64,000 nucleotides of DNA, taken from contig DEAU01000013.1 of the NCBI GenBank assembly GCA_002348705.1, positions 1 through 64,000 on the forward strand. Reading direction: 5' to 3'. This document shows, one piece after another, positions 53,925 through 62,020 of the stretch. Below the pieces are notes generated by a model. The model had not been told where the DNA came from. It searched no databases and saw only the letters and a list, made by a program, of their open reading frames with translations. The position numbers and the translations under genes are program-made. Source of the stretch: Candidatus Neomicrothrix sp. UBA2974 (GTDB lineage Bacteria; Actinomycetota; Acidimicrobiia; Acidimicrobiales; MedAcidi-G1). The number at the start of each line of letters is the position of its first letter. Within the stretch, counting starts at the first letter, position 1.

Positions 53925-54814
53925 TAGCGGTCCCCCTCGGGCTCGGGTCGGACCCCCAGGGTGACCGGAGTGGCCGTTCCCTCGGGATCGGCGGCCACCT
54001 CGACGACCACCGGGTCCGAGGTTCCGAGGCCTAGGTCGGCGGCGGCCGAGGTACGAGCCATGACAAGCGAAACCAGTCCGTCCGAGTCGATTAGCAGACC
54101 GAGACCGCCCGGTTCCACGGCGTCGTAGGCGGTAACCAGACGGGCCGGCAAAACCCGCTCGCCGATCCGTACCCGGAATCGGTCGGCGATTGCGTTGCCG
54201 TCGGCCAACTCGGTCAGGTCCTCGGGGCCGGCGTTGAGTTGGGCGTTGCCGAACCGGTCGATCCACCAAACCTCAGCGTGCAGCCCGTCGGCCTCAAGGG
54301 CGGCGGCGGAGACCACCGCCGGGAAAAGACCATTGGGATCGACCTCCTCACCCATCTCAGCCAGGTCGACGCCGGTGGCCAGGTGGGCGGCCACCGGAGC
54401 GAAGACGTCACGGCCGTCGAAGGTGGTCCCGAGAGACCGCAGGTGCCACGCCGGGTCGGTCAACGAGACGGCCCGGTCGGCACCGCCAACCATGGCCACC
54501 GCTGGGGCCAGCAGGCCATTGTCGGGTCCGACTAGGACGGACTGACCACCCCCGACCTCAACGGCCACTCCCCGCCGGTCGGTCCCCGCGCCAGGGTCGA
54601 CCACGGCCAGAACCACTCCGGGACGCAGGTACTGGGCGCTGCGGGCCAAAGCCAGGCCGCCAGCCCGGACGTCGTGCTGCGGAATCCCGTGCGTGACGTC
54701 GACGATTCGAACTTCGGGAGCAATGCCGTGGACAACGGAGTGGACAACACCGACGAACTCGTCGTCAGTGCCAAAGTCCGACAGGAAGGAAAGGGTGTCG
54801 TGGCAGCGTCCCAC
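53924..54814 (-). CDS. S-adenosyl-L-methionine hydrolase (adenosine-forming), DUF62 family
   Basis: Member of the SAM hydroxide adenosyltransferase/fluorinase superfamily, which splits SAM into adenosine and methionine. 296 residues. Near the N-terminus is FLSDFGTDDEFVGVVHSVVH (substrate-binding Asp), then VDVTHGIPQHDVRAGGLALA, VVDPGAGTDRRGVAV and LVGPDNGLLAPAV. The chloride/fluoride-handling residues of true fluorinases are not evident. GTG start at 54814. It is directly after proC and shares TAATG with a microprotein gene. Confidence 0.9.
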   Translation of the reverse strand: MGRCHDTLSFLSDFGTDDEFVGVVHSVVHGIAPEVRIVDVTHGIPQHDVRAGGLALARSAQYLRPGVVLAVVDPGAGTDRRGVAVEVGGGQSVLVGPDNGLLAPAVAMVGGADRAVSLTDPAWHLRSLGTTFDGRDVFAPVAAHLATGVDLAEMGEEVDPNGLFPAVVSAAALEADGLHAEVWWIDRFGNAQLNAGPEDLTELADGNAIADRFRVRIGERVLPARLVTAYDAVEPGGLGLLIDSDGLVSLVMARTSAAADLGLGTSDPVVVEVAADPEGTATPVTLGVRPEPEGDR

Positions 54815-54823
54815 CGACGGACC

Positions 54824-55618
54824 TCAGCCCGCGCCCAACTCGCGGGAACGGGCAGCCGCTGCGGCAACCACGTCGGCGACGATGCCGCGAAAACCGGCCG
54901 CCTCGAACACGGCGAGGCCGGCGGCCGTGGTCCCACCCTTCGAAGTGACGTTCTCCCTCAGCGTCGACGGCGGGTCATCGGAATCGCGGAGCAGGGTGGC
55001 GGCACCCAACAGGGTCTGCTCGGTGAGTGTCACGGCCACGTCGTGGGGTAGGCCCTCAACCACCGCAGCATCCATGAGAGCCTCGGCAAGAAGGAAGACA
55101 TAGGCCGGACCCGACCCAGACAGGCCGGTAACAGCGTCAATCAGGCCCTCGTCGACGACAACGACCTTCCCGACTGCTCCGAGGATCTCCGATGCCCAAG
55201 CCAAGTCGGCACCGGACGCGGCTGTCCCACCGGCCACTGCGGCGGCACCCTCTCCGACCAGAGATGGTGTGTTGGGCATGACCCGGACGACGGGCACGCC
55301 GCCGCCGAGGATCGCTTCCATGGCTGCGGTGGTCACCCCGGCGGCAATGGACAGCACCCGCGGCACACCTAGGTCGGCCAAGTCGGCGCAGACGTCAGCC
55401 ACCACATGCGGCTTGACAGCAACAAGGGTGTCAACGCCGGCTATTGCGGCCTCACCGAGCGACACGCCCGGAAGGACCTCCGCCAGGACGGCCCGTCGAT
55501 CGGGGTCGGGCTCGACAACGTGGAGTTGCTTCGCAGACGCCCACCCGTCGGCCACCAGACCACCGAGCAGGGCCTCACCCATCTTCCCGCCACCAATCAC
55601 CTGCAGTCTCGTCCCCAC
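54824..55618 (-). CDS. proC: Pyrroline-5-carboxylate reductase
   Basis: Last step of proline synthesis, reducing pyrroline-5-carboxylate with NAD(P)H. Start GTG 55618 (GTRLQVIGGGKMGEALL); the open frame upstream lies in another gene's antisense and has no family support. 264 residues. Motifs: QVIGGGKMGEALLGGLV for the dinucleotide, VRVMPNTPSLVGEGA, and the C-terminal signature TGLSGSGPAYVFLLAEALMD with ENVTSKGGTTAAGLAVFE. Nine bases separate it from the SAM hydrolase gene. Confidence 0.95.
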   Translation of the reverse strand: MGTRLQVIGGGKMGEALLGGLVADGWASAKQLHVVEPDPDRRAVLAEVLPGVSLGEAAIAGVDTLVAVKPHVVADVCADLADLGVPRVLSIAAGVTTAAMEAILGGGVPVVRVMPNTPSLVGEGAAAVAGGTAASGADLAWASEILGAVGKVVVVDEGLIDAVTGLSGSGPAYVFLLAEALMDAAVVEGLPHDVAVTLTEQTLLGAATLLRDSDDPPSTLRENVTSKGGTTAAGLAVFEAAGFRGIVADVVAAAAARSRELGAG

Positions 55619-55667
55619 GCCGACGAGCCTAGGGGGCGCTGGCAGGTCTTCTCCGGGGGGATAGGTC

Positions 55668-56879
55668 TCAGGCCAAGGGCCGGGTAGATGGCAAGATGCG
55701 AGATATCCCCAGAAGGACGGCCAGACCGACCACAGCCACACCAGCCACCACGAATACGGTCGATGTGGACCACCAGCCGATCGCCAGGCCGACAGCCAGC
55801 GGACCAGCAGTCTGGCCGATCCGCAGACCACCGACCCATAGGGCCATTAGTACACCGCGTAAATGCTTAGGTGCCCGCTCGGCGACCAGATCTTGCAGCG
55901 TTGGAATGGTCAGTCCCTCGGCGAGTCCGTAGACGGCAGCAGCGGCCACTAGCAACCAAAGAGCCCCGAGCCCCATGGCCACGAACGTGGTTCCAAAAAC
56001 TCCTAGGCCAATGGCAACCAGCGTTCCGACCGGGAGACGACGTCGAAACCAGGTGACGACCAGTGAAGTGGCCGTAGAGGTCACGGCGGGTACTGCTGCC
56101 ACGACACCACGTTGGGTGGGACTGAGACCAAACTCTTCGGCTAGGTGAATGGGTAGGAGGGTCAGAAACAGGCCGAACATCACGAAGAAGGTGAGTGAGC
56201 CAAGGAAGATGCAAGTGGCATTAAGAGGAATGACGATCTCAGCCAGCGCCGCTCGCAGTTGGTGGCCGACCGGTTCGCGTCGCGGGGTCCAAGGGTCGTG
56301 CAGAGATCGAGCGACGGCAGCACCAACAAGAACGGCCACGCCGTAGTAGGCGAAGTTCCAGCGCCATCCGAAGAGATCGGTGGTCAATCCACCGAGGAAC
56401 GGGAAGATGGAAACGAAGCCTGTAATGACAGCCGAGTTCCGACCGAGCACGCGGGCTCGGTCAAGACCCGACCAGTGATCGGAAATGAGAACTACCACGA
56501 GGTTGATCAGGCCTGCCGATCCAAGTCCCTGAACCACACGGATGGCCAGCAACCATTCCAGTGTGGGACTGAACGCCCCAAGGCTGCCAACGGAACCGAA
56601 GACAAAAAGGCATGGAACGAGGATCCGTTTGCGACCGTAGCGATCGGCTAGGAAGCCGATAGCCGGTGCTGCGACGATACCCGTGACCGTGCCGGCGGCG
56701 ATGATCATGCCGGCTTGGTCGACAGGTCTGCCAAATGACTCGAGAACCTCGGGTGTCGAACTCATGAGGACCGAATTATTGAGGATTCCCATGGCCGTCA
56801 CCGAGAAAACGAGCAGCAGCGAGGGCGGCCTGTGGCCCGTGGTCGCAACTGAACACGACGGTTCCGATGGCGGTGTCAT
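55668..56879 (-). CDS. Major facilitator superfamily transporter
   Basis: Probable 12-helix MFS efflux protein, 403 residues. Start ATG 56879 (MTPPSEPSCSVATTGHRPPS), with an upstream GGATGAGAG stretch. The MFS loop 2-3 motif is GFLADRYGRKRILVPCLFVF, and a conserved Arg follows in IRVVQGLGSAGLINLVVVLI (motif B). The central loop is short. The pattern resembles drug/metabolite exporters, but no substrate can be assigned. Confidence 0.85.
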   Translation of the reverse strand: MTPPSEPSCSVATTGHRPPSLLLVFSVTAMGILNNSVLMSSTPEVLESFGRPVDQAGMIIAAGTVTGIVAAPAIGFLADRYGRKRILVPCLFVFGSVGSLGAFSPTLEWLLAIRVVQGLGSAGLINLVVVLISDHWSGLDRARVLGRNSAVITGFVSIFPFLGGLTTDLFGWRWNFAYYGVAVLVGAAVARSLHDPWTPRREPVGHQLRAALAEIVIPLNATCIFLGSLTFFVMFGLFLTLLPIHLAEEFGLSPTQRGVVAAVPAVTSTATSLVVTWFRRRLPVGTLVAIGLGVFGTTFVAMGLGALWLLVAAAAVYGLAEGLTIPTLQDLVAERAPKHLRGVLMALWVGGLRIGQTAGPLAVGLAIGWWSTSTVFVVAGVAVVGLAVLLGISRILPSTRPLA

Positions 56880-57004
56880 TGGAAAACTCTCATCCCTGTC
56901 CGAAGTCCGATGCACCAACCATCTACGACGGACCACATGGCAAGTCGACTAAATATTTGAAAGAACATGAGATGGCCAGGATCCGATGGGGAACCGAGAG
57001 TTGG

Positions 57005-57484
57005 TCACCGGGAAATCCGGCTGGGAAAGCCGATCCGCATAGCTGGCCGAAAACACCGTTCTATAGCCGTCCAGATAGTGCCGACAATCCGGTCGAGTTC
57101 GGCATCCTCGACAGTGGCCACCGGCACGGCTCCCACCAAGAACACGGCGTCCTCCTCGCCGACGCAGAACGCTGCACCTACTAGATCGCGGTTTCGCCGC
57201 AACAGGTGCTCGTAGAACCTGACTTGGTTTTCCTCTGGGGCGGGCATCACATAAGTCTCATAGTGCAACATTCGCTGGCGAAGAGTGAGTCGGATGGTCG
57301 AAACGTCCTTCTCTTCCCCCACGATCCGGATGAACCAACGGCACTCCGATGAACCGGGCTCAGACTCCCGTTCGACTGCAGCTAAAACCGGGTTCTCGGC
57401 CAGTTCCCGTCTCAACCAGGAATCGACGACGGTTGCGACGATCCGAAGTTCGCCCGGCCCGAAAGCTGGAGCGTGATCAGGCAC
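57005..57484 (-). CDS. YbjN-domain protein
   Basis: About 159 residues from GTG 57484, 14 bases after the mshA stop; the longer frame overlaps mshA. The sequence has ELRIVATVVDSWLRRELAEN, a beta-rich core with SECRWFIRIVGEEKDVSTIR and LRQRMLHYETYVMPAPEENQ, then HLLRRNRDLVGAAFCVGEED. This matches the YbjN/T3SS-chaperone-like fold often found beside mshA in actinobacteria. Molecular role unknown; a chaperone-like function is inferred from the fold. Confidence 0.78.
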   Translation of the reverse strand: MPDHAPAFGPGELRIVATVVDSWLRRELAENPVLAAVERESEPGSSECRWFIRIVGEEKDVSTIRLTLRQRMLHYETYVMPAPEENQVRFYEHLLRRNRDLVGAAFCVGEEDAVFLVGAVPVATVEDAELDRIVGTIWTAIERCFRPAMRIGFPSRISR

Positions 57485-57498
57485 GGGCGCTGGCCGGC

Positions 57499-58710
57499 TC
57501 AGGCACAGTCGACCAGAGAACGCGATCCCACGTCGTCGCAGATTCGTCGCAACCGGGCCGCTGTCGCCGACCACGTGTAGGACCAAGAACGTTGCGTGGC
57601 TGCCACCGACATGTGGGCCGCTATAGCCGGGTCCTCAAGGATCTGAGTCACCCGATCGGCGTATTCCGCTGGTTCACGGCTGTCCACCAGATACCCGGTC
57701 CGACCGTGGTCAACCAGAGTTCTAAGACCACCGACTCCGGCAGCCACCACGGGAATTCCGCAAGCCGCTGCCTCGAGAGCCACTAAGCCGAACGACTCGG
57801 ACCGACTCGGCATGAGAACGACGTCTGCAGCCCGATACCAAGTAGCTAACACGTGGTGCGGCTGCGGCGGGACGAAGATCACCCGGTCGGCGAGTCCGTG
57901 GGCGTTGGCCAAGTCATAAAGACGGCGCTCCTCGGCACCACCGTCGACACCACTGGCACCGCCGACGACCACCAAACAGGCATCGGGACGATCTAGCCCG
58001 GCAAGGGTATGAACGGCTACGTCAACGCCCTTCAGCGGCTGGATGCGCCCAGCGAAAAGAAGGACAGGGCCCTCACCTAGGCCAATGGCTCGACGGGCGA
58101 CCGATTGCGAACCCGGCGTGAAAAATGCGTGGTCGACTCCCGGCGGGACAACCTCGACACGGTCGGGATCAGCGCCGTATAAGTCGACCAGTTGGCGGAC
58201 CTCCTCGATGCTGTTGGCCAACATGACATCGGAACAGCCGACCACCGACGTCTCGGCATCTATCCGCCGCTGTGGCTCAGCGTCGCCTGTCTCGGCCTTC
58301 ACCCGGGCCAACGTGTGGAAAATGGTGAGTAGAGGAAGATCCAACTCGTGCTTGAGACGGTGTCCGGAAACTCCGCTTAGCCAGTAGTTGGCGAGAATCC
58401 CATCATGGTCGGGGTGGGCGGCGAGGTAATCAGCTACCGCGTCGGCGAACTCATCGACTACCGATGGAAGGTCCTCCTTGGCAAGTTCATGTGGCCCTGC
58501 CTCGACGTGTACGACCCGAAAGCCCGGCTCGACTTCGACTGTGGTCGGAATATCGTCGGCTGTCCGTCGAGTGAAAACTGTGGTCCGACCACCGGCCTTC
58601 GAAAGTGCCGAAGCGATCTCGCGCACATAGACGTTCATACCCCCGCCGTCACCCGACCCCGGCTGGACCAGCGGTGAGGTGTGCAGAGAGAGGACGGCGA
58701 GCCGACGCAC
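57499..58710 (-). CDS. mshA: D-inositol-3-phosphate glycosyltransferase (mycothiol synthesis)
   Basis: First step of mycothiol synthesis, transferring GlcNAc from UDP-GlcNAc to inositol 3-phosphate. GT4 family, 403 residues. Start GTG 58710 with GGAGG five bases upstream. Motifs: QPGSGDGGGMNVYVREIASA at the acceptor loop, LLFAGRIQPLKGVDVAVHTL for nucleotide binding, and PSRSESFGLVALEAAACGIP with the catalytic-side Glu. Mycothiol is restricted to Actinobacteria, so this is a strong taxonomic marker. One base separates it from the MoaD-like gene. Confidence 0.93.
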   Translation of the reverse strand: MRRLAVLSLHTSPLVQPGSGDGGGMNVYVREIASALSKAGGRTTVFTRRTADDIPTTVEVEPGFRVVHVEAGPHELAKEDLPSVVDEFADAVADYLAAHPDHDGILANYWLSGVSGHRLKHELDLPLLTIFHTLARVKAETGDAEPQRRIDAETSVVGCSDVMLANSIEEVRQLVDLYGADPDRVEVVPPGVDHAFFTPGSQSVARRAIGLGEGPVLLFAGRIQPLKGVDVAVHTLAGLDRPDACLVVVGGASGVDGGAEERRLYDLANAHGLADRVIFVPPQPHHVLATWYRAADVVLMPSRSESFGLVALEAAACGIPVVAAGVGGLRTLVDHGRTGYLVDSREPAEYADRVTQILEDPAIAAHMSVAATQRSWSYTWSATAARLRRICDDVGSRSLVDCA

Positions 58711-58711
58711 A

Positions 58712-58948
58712 TCAACCTCCGGAGACGGGTGGCAGGAGTGCCACCTCATCGTCATCGGTCACCGCATCGGCCGGATCAGCTGACTCACCGTTGAGCCACA
58801 CCCGACAGTTCGCGGCGACACCGGCGTATTCATCTCCAAACTTCTGGGAAGCAGCGGTCAGGACATCGCCCACGGTGTTACCAGGAATGTTGAGCTTCCC
58901 GGTACCTGCGGCGACCCTGACCGAGGCGAAAAGGCGCAGCACGGCCAT
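58712..58948 (-). CDS. MoaD/ThiS-family sulfur carrier protein
   Basis: 78-residue ubiquitin-like protein beginning MAVLRLFASVRVAAGTGKLN and ending VALLPPVSGG. The C-terminal Gly-Gly is the site adenylated and thiocarboxylated in this family. VWLNGESADPADAVTDDDEV is the usual beta-hairpin region. It may serve molybdopterin synthase or another sulfur transfer. One base before mshA, so the two are co-translated, which hints at a link to thiol metabolism, though this is only context. Confidence 0.88.
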   Translation of the reverse strand: MAVLRLFASVRVAAGTGKLNIPGNTVGDVLTAASQKFGDEYAGVAANCRVWLNGESADPADAVTDDDEVALLPPVSGG

Positions 58949-59024
58949 AGGGCCAGTGTACGGAGAGACCTCTCTATCGAACCCTGCCGGGCGGCCTGTC
59001 AACAAGCCGATACCGTCGACCGCC

Positions 59025-59633
59025 ATGTCCACCCACAAAGCTGCTGCCGCGACCCGCATACTGATCGTGCGACACGGCCAGTCGGAGTGGAATGCTGCGG
59101 GACGCTGGCAAGGCCGGGCCGACCCACCATTGACCTTCGAGGGCCGTCGACAGGCAAGTGTCGCAGCGCGGGCTCTAGGACCGTTTGACGCCGTGGTTTC
59201 ATCACCTTTGCAGAGGGCGGGAGAGACGGCGTCAATCATCGCCGAGTATTTGGGGACAGGAACCGTTCTAACCGACACCGATTTAATGGAGCGAGATGCT
59301 GGCGAGTGGCAGGGTCTTACCCGGAACGAAATCGAATTGGAATGGCCCGGTTATCTCGAGGAGGGAAAGCGGCCTCCCAGTTACGAGTCCAATGAGGCAA
59401 TGGTGGGCCGGGTAATCGGTGCACTGTCGAGGATCGCCGAGCGCGCGCAGGGAGGAAATGTGCTGGTAGTCGCCCACGGGGGTGTCGTATACGCGCTCGA
59501 GGAATCGTGTGGCGAGCAATGGCGGCGAATTCCGAACCTCGGGGCCCGATGGTTCCAAGTGTCGGACGGCATGGTGACAGCGGGTCAGCGGATCGAACTG
59601 CTGCCCGATGGGACGCTGCCCGACCTCCTTTAG
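59025..59633 (+). CDS. Histidine phosphatase family protein (phosphoglycerate mutase-like)
   Basis: 202 residues from ATG 59025 (MSTHKAAAATRILIVRHGQS). The catalytic RHG motif is ILIVRHGQSEWNAAGRWQG, the second Arg is in SSPLQRAGETASIIAEYL, the acid is in LMERDAGEWQGLTRNEIEL, and the second His is in LVVAHGGVVYALEE. Length fits the small broad-specificity phosphatases (CobC/GpmB-like) rather than glycolytic mutase. In mycobacteria a similar gene lies near mshA. Its TAG overlaps the TAA of the next, convergent gene. Confidence 0.88.
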   Translation: MSTHKAAAATRILIVRHGQSEWNAAGRWQGRADPPLTFEGRRQASVAARALGPFDAVVSSPLQRAGETASIIAEYLGTGTVLTDTDLMERDAGEWQGLTRNEIELEWPGYLEEGKRPPSYESNEAMVGRVIGALSRIAERAQGGNVLVVAHGGVVYALEESCGEQWRRIPNLGARWFQVSDGMVTAGQRIELLPDGTLPDLL

Positions 59634-59839
59634 GTACCTTCGGTCTCCCTATTCGTCTCAGCCTTGGCCGGAGCGAATGGGGTCGTGTCATCAAGACGGT
59701 TCATCTGGGCAACCGCCCCTTCAAGGTCGCCGACGTCAACCCGATCCATAGCAGCTTCAATGGTGGCCAGATCAGCCTCTAATCGTTCGAGTTCGGCATC
59801 GTCAAACTCAGAAATCGCGTCGGTGTCCGAGTGGCTCAC
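59630..59839 (-). CDS. Small acidic protein of unknown function
   Basis: 69 residues from GTG 59839. It is acidic and almost wholly helical (AELERLEADLATIEAAMDRV, then VGDLEGAVAQMNRLDDTTP). Its helix pattern recalls the N-terminal coiled coil of DksA/TraR-type proteins but there is no zinc finger. No ribosome site is seen. Stop codons of this gene and of the plus-strand phosphatase overlap tail to tail. Medium-low confidence that it is expressed. Confidence 0.5.
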   Translation of the reverse strand: MSHSDTDAISEFDDAELERLEADLATIEAAMDRVDVGDLEGAVAQMNRLDDTTPFAPAKAETNRETEGT

Positions 59840-59862
59840 GGGAGCGAGAGTACCTTCGGTTG

Positions 59863-60654
59863 ATGGCCACTCCGCTGATCCTGCTGCCCCCATCGGAGGG
59901 CAAGGCATCAGGTGGAAATGGGCCACCGTGGCAGGAAGCAGCACAGTCCTTTGCCGATCTAAATGACCATCGGCGGAATGTGGTGGCCGCCCTTATCGAA
60001 GCGATGGGTGAGTCCGTGGAGGCCCGGTCGAAGTTGCTTGGGGTCAAAGCGGCCAAGACCTCTGATGCCACGGCAGCAAACTTGGCTATCGACTCGGCGC
60101 CCACGCTGCCGGCCATCGAGCGTTACACCGGTGTGCTGTACGACGCCCTGGACTATCCGTCGTTACCCGAGAAGCTAAGGCGGGGCGTTGACAGACAAGT
60201 CGTGGTTTTCTCCGGCCTCTGGGGGGCAGTGCGACCCGCTGATGCAATCCCCGACTACAAACTCAAGATGGGAGCAGCCCTTTTGGGGCTGGGACGTCCA
60301 GCCACCTTCTGGAAGCCCATCCTCACTGAGGCTTTGGTCGATGCGGCATCGGGCACGGTTTGGGATCTGCTCCCAAACGAGCACTCAGCGGCGTGGGATC
60401 CAACGATCGCTGGGCATCGAATCCGTGTCCGTTTCGTGGACGACGTGATGAAGGATGGAAAGCGAGCACTAGTCACGGTTTCGCACTGGAACAAGTTGCT
60501 GAAGGGGGCGCTGGTTCGCCACGTCGTCGAAAACGGCCTAGACGATCCCGACGGGCTAGTCGAATTTGATCACCCTGAGGGTTACCGCTACGAGCCGTCG
60601 CTAACAGAGGCCACCGGCACCACCACCAACATCACTCTCGTTACCCAGCGGTGA
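59863..60654 (+). CDS. YaaA family peroxide-stress protein
   Basis: 263 residues starting MATPLILLPPSEGKASGGNG, the DUF328/YaaA opening. Other family marks are KLLGVKAAKTSDATAAN, ERYTGVLYDALDYPSLPEKL, VVFSGLWGAVRPADAIPDYK and KGALVRHVVENGL. E. coli YaaA limits free iron under peroxide stress and binds DNA; the role here is inferred by family. The start is the ATG directly after a TTG at 59860. Confidence 0.9.
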   Translation: MATPLILLPPSEGKASGGNGPPWQEAAQSFADLNDHRRNVVAALIEAMGESVEARSKLLGVKAAKTSDATAANLAIDSAPTLPAIERYTGVLYDALDYPSLPEKLRRGVDRQVVVFSGLWGAVRPADAIPDYKLKMGAALLGLGRPATFWKPILTEALVDAASGTVWDLLPNEHSAAWDPTIAGHRIRVRFVDDVMKDGKRALVTVSHWNKLLKGALVRHVVENGLDDPDGLVEFDHPEGYRYEPSLTEATGTTTNITLVTQR

Positions 60655-60670
60655 CCTCTAGGCCGAACCG

Positions 60671-62020
60671 CTAACTGCCGAGAACGATGTCGAGGTACTC
60701 GTTGGTGAACCGACGTGTCGGGTCGAGGCGGTCGCGGGCCGCGTGGAAACGGTCCCATTGCGGATAGCGGCCAGACAGAGTCGCCGCTGTCTGGAAGTGG
60801 ACCTTGCCCCAGTGCGGGCGGCCGCCGTAGTCGTCCATGATTGCCTCCACCCCCCTGAAGTAGTCCTCGGAGGGAGTCCGACGGAATACGTGGACGGCGA
60901 CGTAGCACGAATCCCGCCCCTCGGCCGTCGACAGCGGCACGTCGTCGGCACCCAGCACCCGGAACTCGATCGGGAACCCGATGGGTCGCTCTAGGGCGCC
61001 GACCAGGCGACGGACCCGGTCGAACGCCTCCAGACCATGCTCGCGGGGCACGGCATACTCCATCTCCTCGAAACGGACCCGGCGGGGCGACGTGAAGACC
61101 TCGTAAGACGTCGTCACGTACTCGGCCCGTGACACACCCCCCAGCACCCGCTGGTTCAACGCCGGTATGACCGACGGTCGCAGACGTCCAACGTGGTTCA
61201 TGGCACCGAAGGCCACGTTGGACAGCAGTTCCTCGTTCTTGAACCGTTTCCACCGTCGCCGCAGGGCCTTTCGCCGGGTTGCAGCCCTAGGGGGTACCTC
61301 GGTGGTGCGGGTGTTTCTCTTCACCTGCGCATATCCGGTGTGAGGCATCCAGAAGAACTCGACGTGATCGGTCGACCTGGCCCACCCATCGAAACCAGCC
61401 ACCACCTCGTCGATCGGTAGCACCTCTTCTACAGCCCGCAGGTTGAATGCCGGCACGCACTGAAGGGTCACCTCGGTGATAACCCCAAGAGCGCCCAGCC
61501 CCACTCGCGCCACGTCGCGCAGGCCCGGGTCGTGGTCATCGTCAAGCACCACAACCGACCCGTCTCCGACCACCAGCCGCAGGCCAACTACCCCGGCGGC
61601 GATCGACCGGAACCCCAGTCCGGTCCCATGCGTTGACGTCGAGATGGCCCCGGCAACCGTCTGGGCGTCAATGTCGCCGAGGTTCTCCATAGCCAGCCCC
61701 AAGGCCAGCAGCATCGGGTTCAGCGCGGACAGTCGCGTACCAGCCCGCACTCGAACCCGACCGGTGTCGTCGTCAACGGCCACCAGACCGTTCAGGTCAT
61801 CGAGGGTGACCAGCACGTCGTCGGTGCGGGCGATGCCGGTAAACGAATGTGCTGAGCCAACGACCCGGACCCGAAACCCGTCGGCGGCCGCCCGCCGCAC
61901 TAAATCGGCCACCTCCTCCTCGGACGACGGCCGCTCGATCCGGGTCGGTCGGCTCCACTGGTTGCCGGCCCAGTTCCGCCACGATCCGTCGGCCCGGATG
62001 CCGTTCGCTGTCAAACTCAC
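60671..62020 (-). CDS. FAD-linked lactone oxidase (L-gulono/D-arabinono-1,4-lactone oxidase family)
   Basis: Vanillyl-alcohol-oxidase-fold flavoenzyme, 449 residues. N-terminal FAD domain with VRVVGSAHSFTGIARTDDVL (His of the covalent FAD link in relatives), then GLAMENLGDIDAQTVAGAIS and STSTHGTGLGFRSIAAGVVG. The C-terminal D-arabinono-lactone-oxidase domain has the HWGKVHF motif near the end. Start GTG 62020 overlaps the stop of the preceding gene (GTGA). The natural substrate in bacteria lacking ascorbate is uncertain; sugar alcohol or lactone oxidation is likely. Confidence 0.87.
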   Translation of the reverse strand: MSLTANGIRADGSWRNWAGNQWSRPTRIERPSSEEEVADLVRRAAADGFRVRVVGSAHSFTGIARTDDVLVTLDDLNGLVAVDDDTGRVRVRAGTRLSALNPMLLALGLAMENLGDIDAQTVAGAISTSTHGTGLGFRSIAAGVVGLRLVVGDGSVVVLDDDHDPGLRDVARVGLGALGVITEVTLQCVPAFNLRAVEEVLPIDEVVAGFDGWARSTDHVEFFWMPHTGYAQVKRNTRTTEVPPRAATRRKALRRRWKRFKNEELLSNVAFGAMNHVGRLRPSVIPALNQRVLGGVSRAEYVTTSYEVFTSPRRVRFEEMEYAVPREHGLEAFDRVRRLVGALERPIGFPIEFRVLGADDVPLSTAEGRDSCYVAVHVFRRTPSEDYFRGVEAIMDDYGGRPHWGKVHFQTAATLSGRYPQWDRFHAARDRLDPTRRFTNEYLDIVLGS

